Source: DUQW01 sp050953825 (GTDB taxonomy: Bacteria; Bacillota_I; Bacilli_A; Acholeplasmatales; Acholeplasmataceae). Taken from it: a stretch of 64,000 nucleotides of DNA. Below the pieces are notes generated by a model, which did not search any database, had not been told where the DNA came from, and saw only the letters and a list, made by a program, of their open reading frames with translations. Positions 50,990 to 59,615 of the stretch are shown here, piece after piece (positions within the stretch are counted from its first letter, which is position 1; each line of letters opens with the position of its first letter). The DNA lies in the NCBI GenBank assembly GCA_050953825.1, contig JBMNNF010000010.1:186001-250000 (forward strand), in the 5' to 3' direction. The position numbers were made by a program, and so were the translations under genes.

Positions 50990-53147
50990 ATTAGTTAATG
51001 TAAGTAAATATTATAAAACCGATGCTGGTGTTTCAGTAGGATTAGTTAAGGCCAATTTGGAGTTTAGTGTTGGTGAATTTGTGGCGGTCGTTGGTGAATC
51101 AGGTTCTGGTAAAACCACGCTTTTAAATGTAATTTCGGGACTAGATACATATGAAGATGGTGAAATGTATCTTTTTGGTGAACCGACCAGTCATTATGAA
51201 ATTGAAGATTTAGAAAAATATCGCTCGACATATGTCGGCTTCATTTTTCAAAACTACAATATTGTTGATTCTTATACAGTGATGCAAAACATCACCATCG
51301 CTTTAGAGTTACAAGGTTACCCAAAAGATAAGATTAAATCAAGAGCTCTTGAGTTAATTGAACGAGTCGGACTCACTCATCGCAAACATCATAAGGCGGC
51401 TAAGTTATCTGGTGGGGAAAAACAAAGAGCGGTCATTGCTAGAGCACTAGCCAAAGATTGTCCGATTATTGTCGCTGATGAGCCAACGGGAAATTTGGAT
51501 TCTAAATCTGGAGCTGAAGTGATGGCACTACTTCATGAAATTTCCAAGGATAAATTAATTATTGTTGTCTCTCATAATTATGAAGAAGTTAAACCTTATG
51601 CGACAAGAAAAGTAAAAATTCATGATGGTCAAATTGTTGAAGATATTAAATTAAAAGAAGTTGAGACAACTAATGAAGTTAAAAAACCAGAAATAGTTGA
51701 GTTTAGTCGAACTAAAACTTTTAAATGGAGTTTAATGGATTTAGTTTCTAAACCCAAACGATTTATCTTTTTGTTAATTGCTCAATTAACAGTTATGTTA
51801 TTATTTTCATTAAGTTATGCTGGAGGCCAGATGATTTTAAGAGATACCGGTGGAGGATTCGGATTTTGGGTAAAACCTAATTATTATACTGAAAATCGAA
51901 TTAATGTCCAACGATTTGATGGTCAACCGATATCTTTAGCCGAAATTGAAAGCTTTAAATCAATGGATAAAGTTGTTAGTGTTTCTGAAAATAATATCCA
52001 ATTTTTTGATACTGCAAATTGGATGGAACTGGAATCGACCGATAATTTCTATCGAACTGAGAAAGTTCAGGGGACTAGTCACAATACCATTTTTAGAGGT
52101 GGCAATGCGGCAGAAATTTCAAAAGGAAGTCCAGCCACTAAAGTTAATGAAGTCATCTTATCAAATAATTTTATTACTACTTTTGATGTTGATGAAGAAG
52201 TCCTAATTCGCATCCAAGATCGAAGAAGTGGAAATTTTATGACTGAAACAGTTACTATCAAAGGTTTTTCCAAAGATAATAAAGGAATTGTCTATTTTCA
52301 TGAAGATTTTGGGAAGCCGAATCAACTAGGATTTAGATTTTCAGCAGCTGAGTTTGGGCGACAATTAAAAATATATTGGAATGGCCGACTAAAAATTTAT
52401 GAAGTATTAGTTGTTGAAGATGTAAGTGAACCAGCGGTTGATTTTATTTTAAATGATTATGAATTGGAAGGTCTTGAATCAATTGAAATCAAAGATGCTA
52501 ATCAAACTTATTATTCAGCACCAATTGCCGAGGTTAATTACAAAACGGGAAGCCAGTTTTATGAAATGGTTATGACTTATAAGAAATTAGAAGAAATTAC
52601 TAAAGGCGCTTATAATACACCTTATGAAATAGCGTTAATCGTTAAAGATAAAATGGATGCTGATTTGGTAATTTCTAATTTAGATAATAAAATCTATCAA
52701 ATTAGAACGTTATCTAAAACTGATGATCCAGCTGATAAGCTTTTAAAAGATATTATTAGTGTTGTCTTATTTGTTGGATCACTACTTAATTTATTATTTT
52801 TATATGCCATCTTAGGATTGGTGATTAGAAATAGTATGAATGCGAGAAAGAAAGATTTTGCTATCTTTCGCTCAATAGGCACTAATGAAAAGACCATCGG
52901 TCTATTAGTAATTCTACAACAAATCCTAATAAGTGTATTTGCCTATATCATCTTAGTTATCGTCATTAATGTTTTGGCAATCGTCATGCCACAAAGCTTT
53001 ATTGATTTTAGACTATTGCACTGGTATCACTATCTCACATTATTTATTTTATTTATGTTATTTTCAATTTGGTTAGGCTTTAGATTTAACCGGAAAATAT
53101 TTAAGATTACGGTCATTAAAAATTTACAAATTGAGGAGGTGGTCTAA
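50982..53147 (+). CDS. ABC transporter ATPase-permease fusion (MacB/FtsX type) 1
   Basis: 721 residues. Residues 1-225 are a LolD/MacB-like ATPase: Walker A VGESGSGKTTLL, Q-loop FIFQNYNIVDSYT, signature KLSGGEKQRAVIARAL, Walker B IIVADEPTGNLDS, and SHNYEE with the switch histidine. A membrane helix near 258-275, a roughly 300-residue external domain and three C-terminal helices form the FtsX-like permease; the cytoplasmic loop reads NARKKDFAIFRSIGTNEKT. It is paired with the following homologous fusion, likely a heterodimer. The substrate is unknown. Confidence 0.92.
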   Translation: MIKLVNVSKYYKTDAGVSVGLVKANLEFSVGEFVAVVGESGSGKTTLLNVISGLDTYEDGEMYLFGEPTSHYEIEDLEKYRSTYVGFIFQNYNIVDSYTVMQNITIALELQGYPKDKIKSRALELIERVGLTHRKHHKAAKLSGGEKQRAVIARALAKDCPIIVADEPTGNLDSKSGAEVMALLHEISKDKLIIVVSHNYEEVKPYATRKVKIHDGQIVEDIKLKEVETTNEVKKPEIVEFSRTKTFKWSLMDLVSKPKRFIFLLIAQLTVMLLFSLSYAGGQMILRDTGGGFGFWVKPNYYTENRINVQRFDGQPISLAEIESFKSMDKVVSVSENNIQFFDTANWMELESTDNFYRTEKVQGTSHNTIFRGGNAAEISKGSPATKVNEVILSNNFITTFDVDEEVLIRIQDRRSGNFMTETVTIKGFSKDNKGIVYFHEDFGKPNQLGFRFSAAEFGRQLKIYWNGRLKIYEVLVVEDVSEPAVDFILNDYELEGLESIEIKDANQTYYSAPIAEVNYKTGSQFYEMVMTYKKLEEITKGAYNTPYEIALIVKDKMDADLVISNLDNKIYQIRTLSKTDDPADKLLKDIISVVLFVGSLLNLLFLYAILGLVIRNSMNARKKDFAIFRSIGTNEKTIGLLVILQQILISVFAYIILVIVINVLAIVMPQSFIDFRLLHWYHYLTLFILFMLFSIWLGFRFNRKIFKITVIKNLQIEEVV

Positions 53148-53148
53148 A

Positions 53149-55629
53149 ATGATTAAAATTAAAAACATATATAAATCATTTAATAAAGGCCGCTCGAATG
53201 AAGTAAAGGCAGTTAATGATGTAACAATTGATTTTCCTGATAAGGGAGTTGTGACTTTATTTGGTCATTCTGGTAGTGGTAAAACTACAATATTAAATAT
53301 AGTAGGTGGCTTAGATAAGCCAACCAAAGGTGAGATTCTTTTTGAAGGACAAATGGTTAAAGATTTTGACCAAATTCGGTCAAAACGAATTGGCTATGTC
53401 TTTCAAAATTATAATTTATTTAATAATTTATCGGTCTTTGATAATGTTTCATTTGTTTTAAAAATGTTAGGAATTAACGATGAAGAATTTATTAAAGAAA
53501 GAGTTGAATATACTCTTGATTTAGTAAATATGTTACCTTTTAAAAGAAAGAAAGCTAATGAATTATCTGGTGGGCAACAACAACGAGTCGCGATTGCTAG
53601 AGCGTTAGTTAAAAATCCAGATTTTATTATTGCTGATGAACCGACCGGAAATATTGACTCCAAAAATAAAATTGAAGTAATGAATATTTTAAGGAAAATT
53701 AGTGAACATAAATTAGTAATTTTGGTCACTCACGAAGAAAATATTGCTAAGTATTATAGTGATCGCATCATTACTTTAGTTGATGGTAAAATTACCAATG
53801 ATGTTTTAAATAAGTCGGGCGTGGTAAATGAATTTACCGTTGATAACCAAATTTATTTATCAGATTTAAAGGTTAAAGAAACGATTGAAAAAGATAATTT
53901 ATTAGTAGAATATTTTGGTGATAATAAAAATAAATTAAAAGTATCACTAATTTTCCAAGATGGAACACTATATATTAAATCAAGTGATAATGTAAGAGTT
54001 GATTTATTAAATGAAAATAGTCGAGTCACCATTTTAGAAGAAAGACTTCCAGAATTGAATGGTGATATTAGTGATACTGATTTTCAGTATGAAGATATTA
54101 CGATTGATCAAAAATATTTAGGAAAAAGAAAATTATTTTCTTTTAAAAATAATGTTAAAGTCTCATTTTCAAAATTATTTAATCAATCAATTAGAGGTAA
54201 GTTATTAATTTTTGCCTTAATGTTATCAGGATTGTTAATGGCCATTGGTGTCATTAGATTTGGTAATATTTTCACTCATAAAATTCCAGAGGCTTCAATC
54301 GAAGATAAAGATTTTTATTATATTGATATTGATGATTCTGGAACTAAAACGTTTAAAATTGAGAATGAAGGTGATTTATTTTTATCTTCTGGTAGTGATT
54401 ATTATTATCCTAATATGGAAATATATTCGGTTGGTAACAATCAAAATGCTTCAGTTTTAGGTGGAAGAGTTGCTCCAGTTGATGAAATTAAAGCGACCGA
54501 ACTTTTAGTTGGAAGAATGCCAGAAAATCAATTTGAAATTGTCATTACTAATGGGATTGCAAAGAAGCTATTAAAGTCAAAACAAAACTTAGGATTTTAT
54601 ACCATTGAGGCACTAATAGGACGAAAGATAACTTTATTTAATCAAGGAAAACTAGTTATCTCAGGAATTTGTAATCGTGAAAGTGAAATTATTTTTACAA
54701 ATCGTGATTTAGCCAAAGCGATAATTGCGACTTTGACTTTTCAACATCAAATAGAAAATGCCTACTTTAAAGGATGGGTCTATCCAATGGAATTATTTGA
54801 TCATACTTTAATGCATGGCGTCTTACCAAATATTTATCAAAATCAAGAGATTGAAGTGGTCATTTCTGATTCTTATTGGAAATCTTTAGGTTATGGTGAA
54901 GAACCATTCGCTCCGTTTTATATAGAATTTGTTCATTACAATGAAAGTGGGAATACTAATAAGGTTGATGATAACTTTAGTTTTCAAAATCGTGAAGGTA
55001 TCTACAAATTAAAAGTAGTTGGTGTCACCGCTATTAAAAGCACTGCCGATGCGGTTTTGTTAGCGCCAATTAATTCGTTATCAAAGTTAAATGATAAGAT
55101 ACAAAATGACGGATTTACGAAGCGAATTTTTACTACTGATAAAAACTTACTAGCAAGATTATCTACCAAATATCAAGTTCAAAGTGTAAAGGATGTCCAA
55201 TTAAAAGAAGATATGGCCTTAAGAAGAACTCAATTCGCGGGAATTCTTACCTTTACCATTATCATTTTATTATTATCTTCATTGGGTTATTTCTTTATCA
55301 ATAAATCAGAGATGTTAAGACATATCTATCAAATTAATGTTTATCGTAGTTTAGGAGTTAGAAAATCAGAAATTGTCAAAACATTCGTAGTTGATATTAT
55401 GGTCTTAACTACGGTAACATCATTAGTTGGTTACTTATTAACCGTTGGAGTCTTTTTAAAATTAACCAGTGGTTCACTCGGTGAAATAGCTTTAATTAGA
55501 GCCCATTTTCCAACATTAATTTTAGGAATTTTAGTAGTTTATCTCATCAATATTTTGTCAGGAATTATTCCAGTTTTAACACTTTTAAGAAAGAGTCCAG
55601 CGGAAATCATGAGAACTTATGATTTTTAG
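53149..55629 (+). CDS. ABC transporter ATPase-permease fusion (MacB/FtsX type) 2
   Basis: 826 residues. ATPase: VTLFGHSGSGKTTILNIVGG, VFQNYNLFNNLS, ELSGGQQQRVAIARAL, FIIADEPTGNIDS. Between ATPase and membrane part lies about 120 residues of extra sequence (221-340). It has one helix near 355, a large external domain, and three C-terminal helices with LGVRKSEIVKTF in the loop and the usual end KSPAEIMRTYDF. The ATG at 53149 follows GAGGAGGTGG; the preceding gene ends 1 nt before it. Probable partner half of one transporter. Confidence 0.92.
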   Translation: MIKIKNIYKSFNKGRSNEVKAVNDVTIDFPDKGVVTLFGHSGSGKTTILNIVGGLDKPTKGEILFEGQMVKDFDQIRSKRIGYVFQNYNLFNNLSVFDNVSFVLKMLGINDEEFIKERVEYTLDLVNMLPFKRKKANELSGGQQQRVAIARALVKNPDFIIADEPTGNIDSKNKIEVMNILRKISEHKLVILVTHEENIAKYYSDRIITLVDGKITNDVLNKSGVVNEFTVDNQIYLSDLKVKETIEKDNLLVEYFGDNKNKLKVSLIFQDGTLYIKSSDNVRVDLLNENSRVTILEERLPELNGDISDTDFQYEDITIDQKYLGKRKLFSFKNNVKVSFSKLFNQSIRGKLLIFALMLSGLLMAIGVIRFGNIFTHKIPEASIEDKDFYYIDIDDSGTKTFKIENEGDLFLSSGSDYYYPNMEIYSVGNNQNASVLGGRVAPVDEIKATELLVGRMPENQFEIVITNGIAKKLLKSKQNLGFYTIEALIGRKITLFNQGKLVISGICNRESEIIFTNRDLAKAIIATLTFQHQIENAYFKGWVYPMELFDHTLMHGVLPNIYQNQEIEVVISDSYWKSLGYGEEPFAPFYIEFVHYNESGNTNKVDDNFSFQNREGIYKLKVVGVTAIKSTADAVLLAPINSLSKLNDKIQNDGFTKRIFTTDKNLLARLSTKYQVQSVKDVQLKEDMALRRTQFAGILTFTIIILLLSSLGYFFINKSEMLRHIYQINVYRSLGVRKSEIVKTFVVDIMVLTTVTSLVGYLLTVGVFLKLTSGSLGEIALIRAHFPTLILGILVVYLINILSGIIPVLTLLRKSPAEIMRTYDF

Positions 55630-55664
55630 TTAATTAAAAAATAAAGATAAATAATAGGAAAAAT

Positions 55665-55712
55665 ACGACTAAATATATTTGTTGGTTGCACATGATATTT
55701 AGTCGTTATTTA
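55665..55712 (+). terminator. Long-arm hairpin after the ABC pair
   Basis: ACGACTAAATAT and ATATTTAGTCGT are perfect 12-bp arms around an 18-nt loop, followed by TTATTTAT. It lies just upstream of the tgt promoter, so it most likely ends the ABC transcript. Confidence 0.6.
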
Positions 55713-55721
55713 TGGTATAAT
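55713..55721 (+). promoter_or_regulatory. Extended -10 promoter of tgt
   Basis: TGG TATAAT (hexamer 55716-55721). The expected start point, near 55728, falls on the first codons of tgt, implying a leaderless or nearly leaderless mRNA. Confidence 0.6.
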
Positions 55722-55725
55722 TATA

Positions 55726-56838
55726 TTGGTGAATAAATTGATTAAATTCGAAGTTTTACATACATGTAAACAAAGTGGAGCAAGATTAGGAAAATTAACA
55801 ACGCCATCTGGCGTTTTTGAAACACCAATCTTTATGCCGGTTGGAACTAAAGGCACAGTGAAAACTTTAAATTCGCAAGAAATTAGCGAAGTTTCTGACG
55901 GGTTAATTTTATCAAACACTTACCATTTATGGTTAGAACCGGGAATTGATGTCATTAAGGCTCATGGTGGTGTGAAAAAGATGATGCACTGGGATCAAGC
56001 GATGTTAACTGATAGTGGTGGTTTTCAAGTGTTTTCTTTATCACAACTGCGTGATATTAAAGAAGAAGGAGTTTACTTTAGACATCATAAAAGTGGCGAA
56101 CAATTATTTTTATCGCCAGAATTATCAATTGAAATTCAAGAGGTAATCGGTGCTGATATTATTATGTCTTTTGATGAATGCCCACCAGCTAAATCTAGTT
56201 ATGAATATCATAAAGATTCGTTAGAACGAACTTTAAGATGGGCTAGAAGAGGCAAGGATCACTTGACAACTAATCAAGCTTTATTTGGTATTGTTCAAGG
56301 TGGTCTTTATGAAGATTTAAGACAACATTCAGCTGAAGAATTAATCAAAATTGGCTTTGATGGATATTCAATTGGTGGTCTTTCGGTGGGCGAATCGAAA
56401 AAAGAGATGTACCGAATTACTAAATTTTTAAATGACATCTTACCAGTTGACAAGCCAAGATATTTAATGGGTGTAGGAGCTCCGGAAGATTTAGTCGAGA
56501 ATGTAATTAACGGAATTGATATGTTTGATTGTGTCTTGCCAACGAGAAACGCTAGACACGGGATGGTATTATCAACCACTGGAAAATATGATATTAAAAA
56601 GTTAGAGTACAAATTTGATATGGAATCACTTGATCCTAATTTACCAAGTCCCATTTCTAAATATACTAAAAGTTATATTAGGCATTTATTTAGAGAAAGT
56701 GAAATTTTAGCTTCACGAATTATTACTTATCAAAATTTATTTTACATTAAACATTTAATGAGTGAAATTAGGCAGGCAATAAAAGAAGATCGGTTGTTAG
56801 ATTTCAAAGAAGAATTTTATAAAAAGACTAATTATTAG
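55726..56838 (+). CDS. tgt: tRNA-guanine transglycosylase lacking the zinc site
   Basis: About 370 residues. It swaps G34 for preQ1 in queuosine tRNAs. Catalytic Asp in DSGGFQVFSL and nucleophile Asp in IDMFDCVLPTRNARHG are present, as are GIVQGG and GGLSVGE. The C-terminal zinc motif CxCxxC...H is missing: after SLDP the sequence reads NLPSPISKYTKSYIRHL, and the histidine position reads TYQNLFY. Start options are TTG 55726, GTG 55729 and TTG 55738. The promoter favours GTG 55729; GGTG before 55738 is a possible binding site. Confidence 0.94.
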   Translation: MVNKLIKFEVLHTCKQSGARLGKLTTPSGVFETPIFMPVGTKGTVKTLNSQEISEVSDGLILSNTYHLWLEPGIDVIKAHGGVKKMMHWDQAMLTDSGGFQVFSLSQLRDIKEEGVYFRHHKSGEQLFLSPELSIEIQEVIGADIIMSFDECPPAKSSYEYHKDSLERTLRWARRGKDHLTTNQALFGIVQGGLYEDLRQHSAEELIKIGFDGYSIGGLSVGESKKEMYRITKFLNDILPVDKPRYLMGVGAPEDLVENVINGIDMFDCVLPTRNARHGMVLSTTGKYDIKKLEYKFDMESLDPNLPSPISKYTKSYIRHLFRESEILASRIITYQNLFYIKHLMSEIRQAIKEDRLLDFKEEFYKKTNY

Positions 56839-56863
56839 TTATTTTTTCAAATATTTTATTTAA

Positions 56864-56886
56864 TATTTTATTTTAATAATAAAATA
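56864..56886. other. AT-only inverted repeat upstream of ftsZ
   Basis: TATTTTATT-5 nt-AATAAAATA, perfect 9-bp arms made only of A and T. It could be a weak terminator for tgt or a site in the ftsZ control region; chance is possible in such AT-rich DNA. Confidence 0.35.
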
Positions 56887-56918
56887 TAGTAAACTATATT
56901 AACATAGGAGTGGTAAAA

Positions 56919-58088
56919 ATGACCTTTAGAGATTATGATAACGAAAAATTTGATAATTTTGATGACTCGCTAAAACCTAATATTAAGGTTGTTGGTGTTG
57001 GTGGTGGTGGGGGGAACGCCGTAAATCGGATGATTGAAAATGATGTTAAAGGTGTCACATATGTGGCGATTAACACTGATCAACAAGATTTACTTTATTC
57101 ACATGCTCAAGAAAGATTAGTAATTGGTAGGCATTTAACTAAGGGATTAGGTGCTGGACAAAAACCTGAAGTTGGGCGTGAGGCAGCATTAGAGTCAGAA
57201 GAACAAATCAAAAAAGTTTTATCCGGTGCCGATATGGTTTTCATCACGGCCGGAATGGGCGGTGGAACCGGAACTGGTGCCGTTCCAGTTGTTTCTAGAA
57301 TTGCTAAAGAATTAGGCGCCTTAACGGTTGGTATTGTCACGAAACCATTCCAAATTGAAGGTCCAGTGCGAATGAAAAATGCCATTCAAGGAATTGAAGA
57401 AATGCGTCCTTATATTGATACCTTAATTGTGATTTCGAATGACCGCTTATTAAAACTGGCTGATACTAACACCCGCTTACTAGATGCTTTTAGAGAATCG
57501 GATAATATTTTACGACAAGGGGTTCAAGGGATTGCTGAATTAATTGCCGTTCCAGGAATGATTAATGTCGACTTTGCCGATGTTAGAACCGTGATGGAAG
57601 ATAAGGGAACTGCACTAATGGGAATCGGAATTTCTGGTGGCAATAATCGTGCGGTTGAGGCAACGAGAAAAGCGATTTATTCAAGTATTCTAGATGTAAG
57701 TATTGACGGAGCTACTGATGCGATTGTTAATATTTCAGCTAGTACTGGTTTAACGGTGTTTGAAACCGAAGCGGTGTTAACCGAAATTAGAAATGCTACT
57801 TCACACGATATTAATATTATTTGGGGAACAACCATTAATCGAGACTTAGAAGACGAATTAGTGGTGACAGTAGTTGCCACCGGACTCGAGTTAAGAACTA
57901 AAGAAGAAGATTCTGATTTAGCTAGAGCCGTTTTAGAACAAATGAGACATGGACAAACAGAAGATAAAAACGAAGCCGATGATATCCCAAGTTATAGAAC
58001 CCCAAAAGAAACTCCAAGTGATAATAAAAAGAAATCAAAAGGAAGTTCTAACATTCCTTCGTGGATTAGAGGGAAAGGAAATAAATAA
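56919..58088 (+). CDS. ftsZ: Cell division protein FtsZ
   Basis: 389 residues, the tubulin-like GTPase of the division ring. IKVVGVGGGGGNAVNRMIEN at the start, the GTP signature GMGGGTGTGAVP, and the T7 region NVDFADVRTVM are present. The C-terminal peptide reads SNIPSWIRGKGNK, like the conserved tail that binds partners such as SepF. The ATG at 56919 follows AGGAGTGG; an in-frame GTG at 56910 overlaps that site. ftsA is not next to it. FtsZ is kept in several wall-less Mollicutes too. Confidence 0.98.
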   Translation: MTFRDYDNEKFDNFDDSLKPNIKVVGVGGGGGNAVNRMIENDVKGVTYVAINTDQQDLLYSHAQERLVIGRHLTKGLGAGQKPEVGREAALESEEQIKKVLSGADMVFITAGMGGGTGTGAVPVVSRIAKELGALTVGIVTKPFQIEGPVRMKNAIQGIEEMRPYIDTLIVISNDRLLKLADTNTRLLDAFRESDNILRQGVQGIAELIAVPGMINVDFADVRTVMEDKGTALMGIGISGGNNRAVEATRKAIYSSILDVSIDGATDAIVNISASTGLTVFETEAVLTEIRNATSHDINIIWGTTINRDLEDELVVTVVATGLELRTKEEDSDLARAVLEQMRHGQTEDKNEADDIPSYRTPKETPSDNKKKSKGSSNIPSWIRGKGNK

Positions 58089-58104
58089 GGCTTAGGCCTT
58101 TTTT
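58087..58104 (+). terminator. Short terminator after ftsZ
   Basis: AAGGC and GCCTT pair with a 4-nt loop, then T residues; it starts within the ftsZ stop codon. Confidence 0.65.
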
Positions 58105-58117
58105 ATTTGATGATATT

Positions 58118-59215
58118 ATGTTAAGAGCAGGAATTGTTGGATTACCTAATGTTGGAAAATCAACACTATTTAACGCCATTACCCAAAGTAATGTTGTGGC
58201 TGAAAATTATCCATTTGCAACTATTGATCCCAATGTTGGTGTGGTATTAGTTGATGATCCGAGATTAGAAGTATTACACGAATTACATAAAAATAGTAAA
58301 ATTGTGCCGACAGCTTTTCAATTTATTGATATTGCTGGTTTAGTTAGAGGAGCTTCAAAAGGTGAAGGATTGGGTAACCAATTTTTGTCAAACATTAGAG
58401 AAGTTGATGCCATTTGTCAAGTAGTTAGATGTTTTGAAAATGATGATATTATTCATGTAGAATCAACCATTAATCCAATTCGTGATGTGGAAACGATTAC
58501 TATGGAATTAGCTTTAGCTGATTTAGAGATAATTGATCGCAGATTACCAAGATTAGAAAAGCGAGTTCAATTAAGAGAAGATGATGCAGTTTTAGAGTAT
58601 AGTGTTTTATCGAAAATAAAAAAAGCATTAGAAGAATTAATTGATCCTAAATCTTTACATTTGACTGAACAAGAATTAAAGGTTATTAAAAACTTTAACT
58701 TTTTAACATTAAAACCGACCATCTTTTTAGCTAATATTGCTGATGATGATATTGGAAATTTAGAAAATAATAAGATGTATAATGATTTAAAAGATTACTT
58801 AAAACAGTACCACCACGCATTGATTCCGGTATCAATTAAATTAGAGAGTGAAATTACAATGTTATCACGTGATGAAAGAGCAGAGTTTTTAAGCGAATTC
58901 GGCTTAGAAAGGCCAACTTTAGATGAAATTATTGTTAAAACTTATGAATTATTAGGTTTAAAAACATTCTTTACAATGGGGGATAAAGAAACGAGAGCTT
59001 GGCCTTTTGTCAGTGGCATGACAGCACCTGAATGTGCTGGTATCATCCACACTGATTTTCAAAGAGGTTTTATTCGAGCTGAAACGGTGTCATATGATGA
59101 TTTAATTAAAGCTGGTAACATGTTAAAAGCTAGAGAACAAGGAAAAGTTAGACTTGAAGGTAAAGATTATTTACCAAAAGATGGAGATATTATGTTCTTT
59201 AGATTTAATGTTTAA
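58118..59215 (+). CDS. ychF: Ribosome-associated ATPase/GTPase YchF
   Basis: 365 residues, the Obg-like family member YchF (prefers ATP). G1 is GLPNVGKSTLFNAIT, switch region NYPFATIDPNVGVV, G3 IDIAGLVRGASKGEGLGNQF, G4-like FLANIAD. The C-terminal TGS domain runs from KTFFTMGDKETRAW to KDGDIMFFRFNV. It starts 30 nt after ftsZ; no clear ribosome binding site is seen in the short AT-rich gap. Confidence 0.97.
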   Translation: MLRAGIVGLPNVGKSTLFNAITQSNVVAENYPFATIDPNVGVVLVDDPRLEVLHELHKNSKIVPTAFQFIDIAGLVRGASKGEGLGNQFLSNIREVDAICQVVRCFENDDIIHVESTINPIRDVETITMELALADLEIIDRRLPRLEKRVQLREDDAVLEYSVLSKIKKALEELIDPKSLHLTEQELKVIKNFNFLTLKPTIFLANIADDDIGNLENNKMYNDLKDYLKQYHHALIPVSIKLESEITMLSRDERAEFLSEFGLERPTLDEIIVKTYELLGLKTFFTMGDKETRAWPFVSGMTAPECAGIIHTDFQRGFIRAETVSYDDLIKAGNMLKAREQGKVRLEGKDYLPKDGDIMFFRFNV

Positions 59216-59223
59216 TCAGTTTA

Positions 59224-59251
59224 TGATAAAATATATAGTGATATATCACTA
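59224..59251 (+). promoter_or_regulatory. sepF promoter with 16-bp palindrome
   Basis: Extended -10 TGA TAAAAT (hexamer 59227-59232). TAGTGATATATCACTA (59236-59251) is a perfect 16-bp palindrome covering the expected start point, followed by GGAGGC and the sepF ATG: a strong operator candidate. Confidence 0.65.
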
Positions 59252-59266
59252 AATGGAGGCGAAAGT

Positions 59267-59614
59267 ATGTGTTTTAAACTATTTCGAAGAAAAAAGAAAG
59301 AACAACTTTCTGAAGATATTTTTGTTCCTGAAACTAAATCAATAGTTTCTTTTATTCAGTTAGAAAATTCAACCGATGAAACTTTAACTAAGATTGGTGA
59401 AGATATTAAAAAAGGAATTCCACATATTCTTAATTTTGAGTTGCTAGAAATTGATGAAGCTAATAAAGCGATGGCTTTTTTATCAGGGGTTGTTTTTGCG
59501 ATTGAAGGAGAAATTTATGTTTTTAGAAGTGGTAATCATTATATGTTTGCTGATAATAAAGTCTATCAAGACGGAACTATGGAAGAATTAATTAGAGAAA
59601 TTGAAGGTTATTAA
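59267..59614 (+). CDS. sepF: Cell division protein SepF
   Basis: 115 residues. The start MCFKLFRRKKKEQ is a short basic membrane-targeting end. The core GEDIKKGIPHILNFELLE..EANKAMAFLSGVVFAIEGEIY matches the SepF fold (I...I..G.P.v.NL..l......r..DFlsG..yal.G.i). SepF ties FtsZ filaments to the membrane, useful where FtsA is lacking. In Bacillus sepF also lies shortly upstream of ileS; here they are adjacent, with ylmG, ylmH and divIVA missing between them. Confidence 0.85.
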   Translation: MCFKLFRRKKKEQLSEDIFVPETKSIVSFIQLENSTDETLTKIGEDIKKGIPHILNFELLEIDEANKAMAFLSGVVFAIEGEIYVFRSGNHYMFADNKVYQDGTMEELIREIEGY

Positions 59615-59615
59615 A

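Noticed and set aside
55665..55706. preQ1 riboswitch before tgt
   Set aside because: The hairpin lies upstream of the likely tgt promoter and does not show the compact preQ1 pseudoknot pattern; it fits a terminator of the ABC genes.
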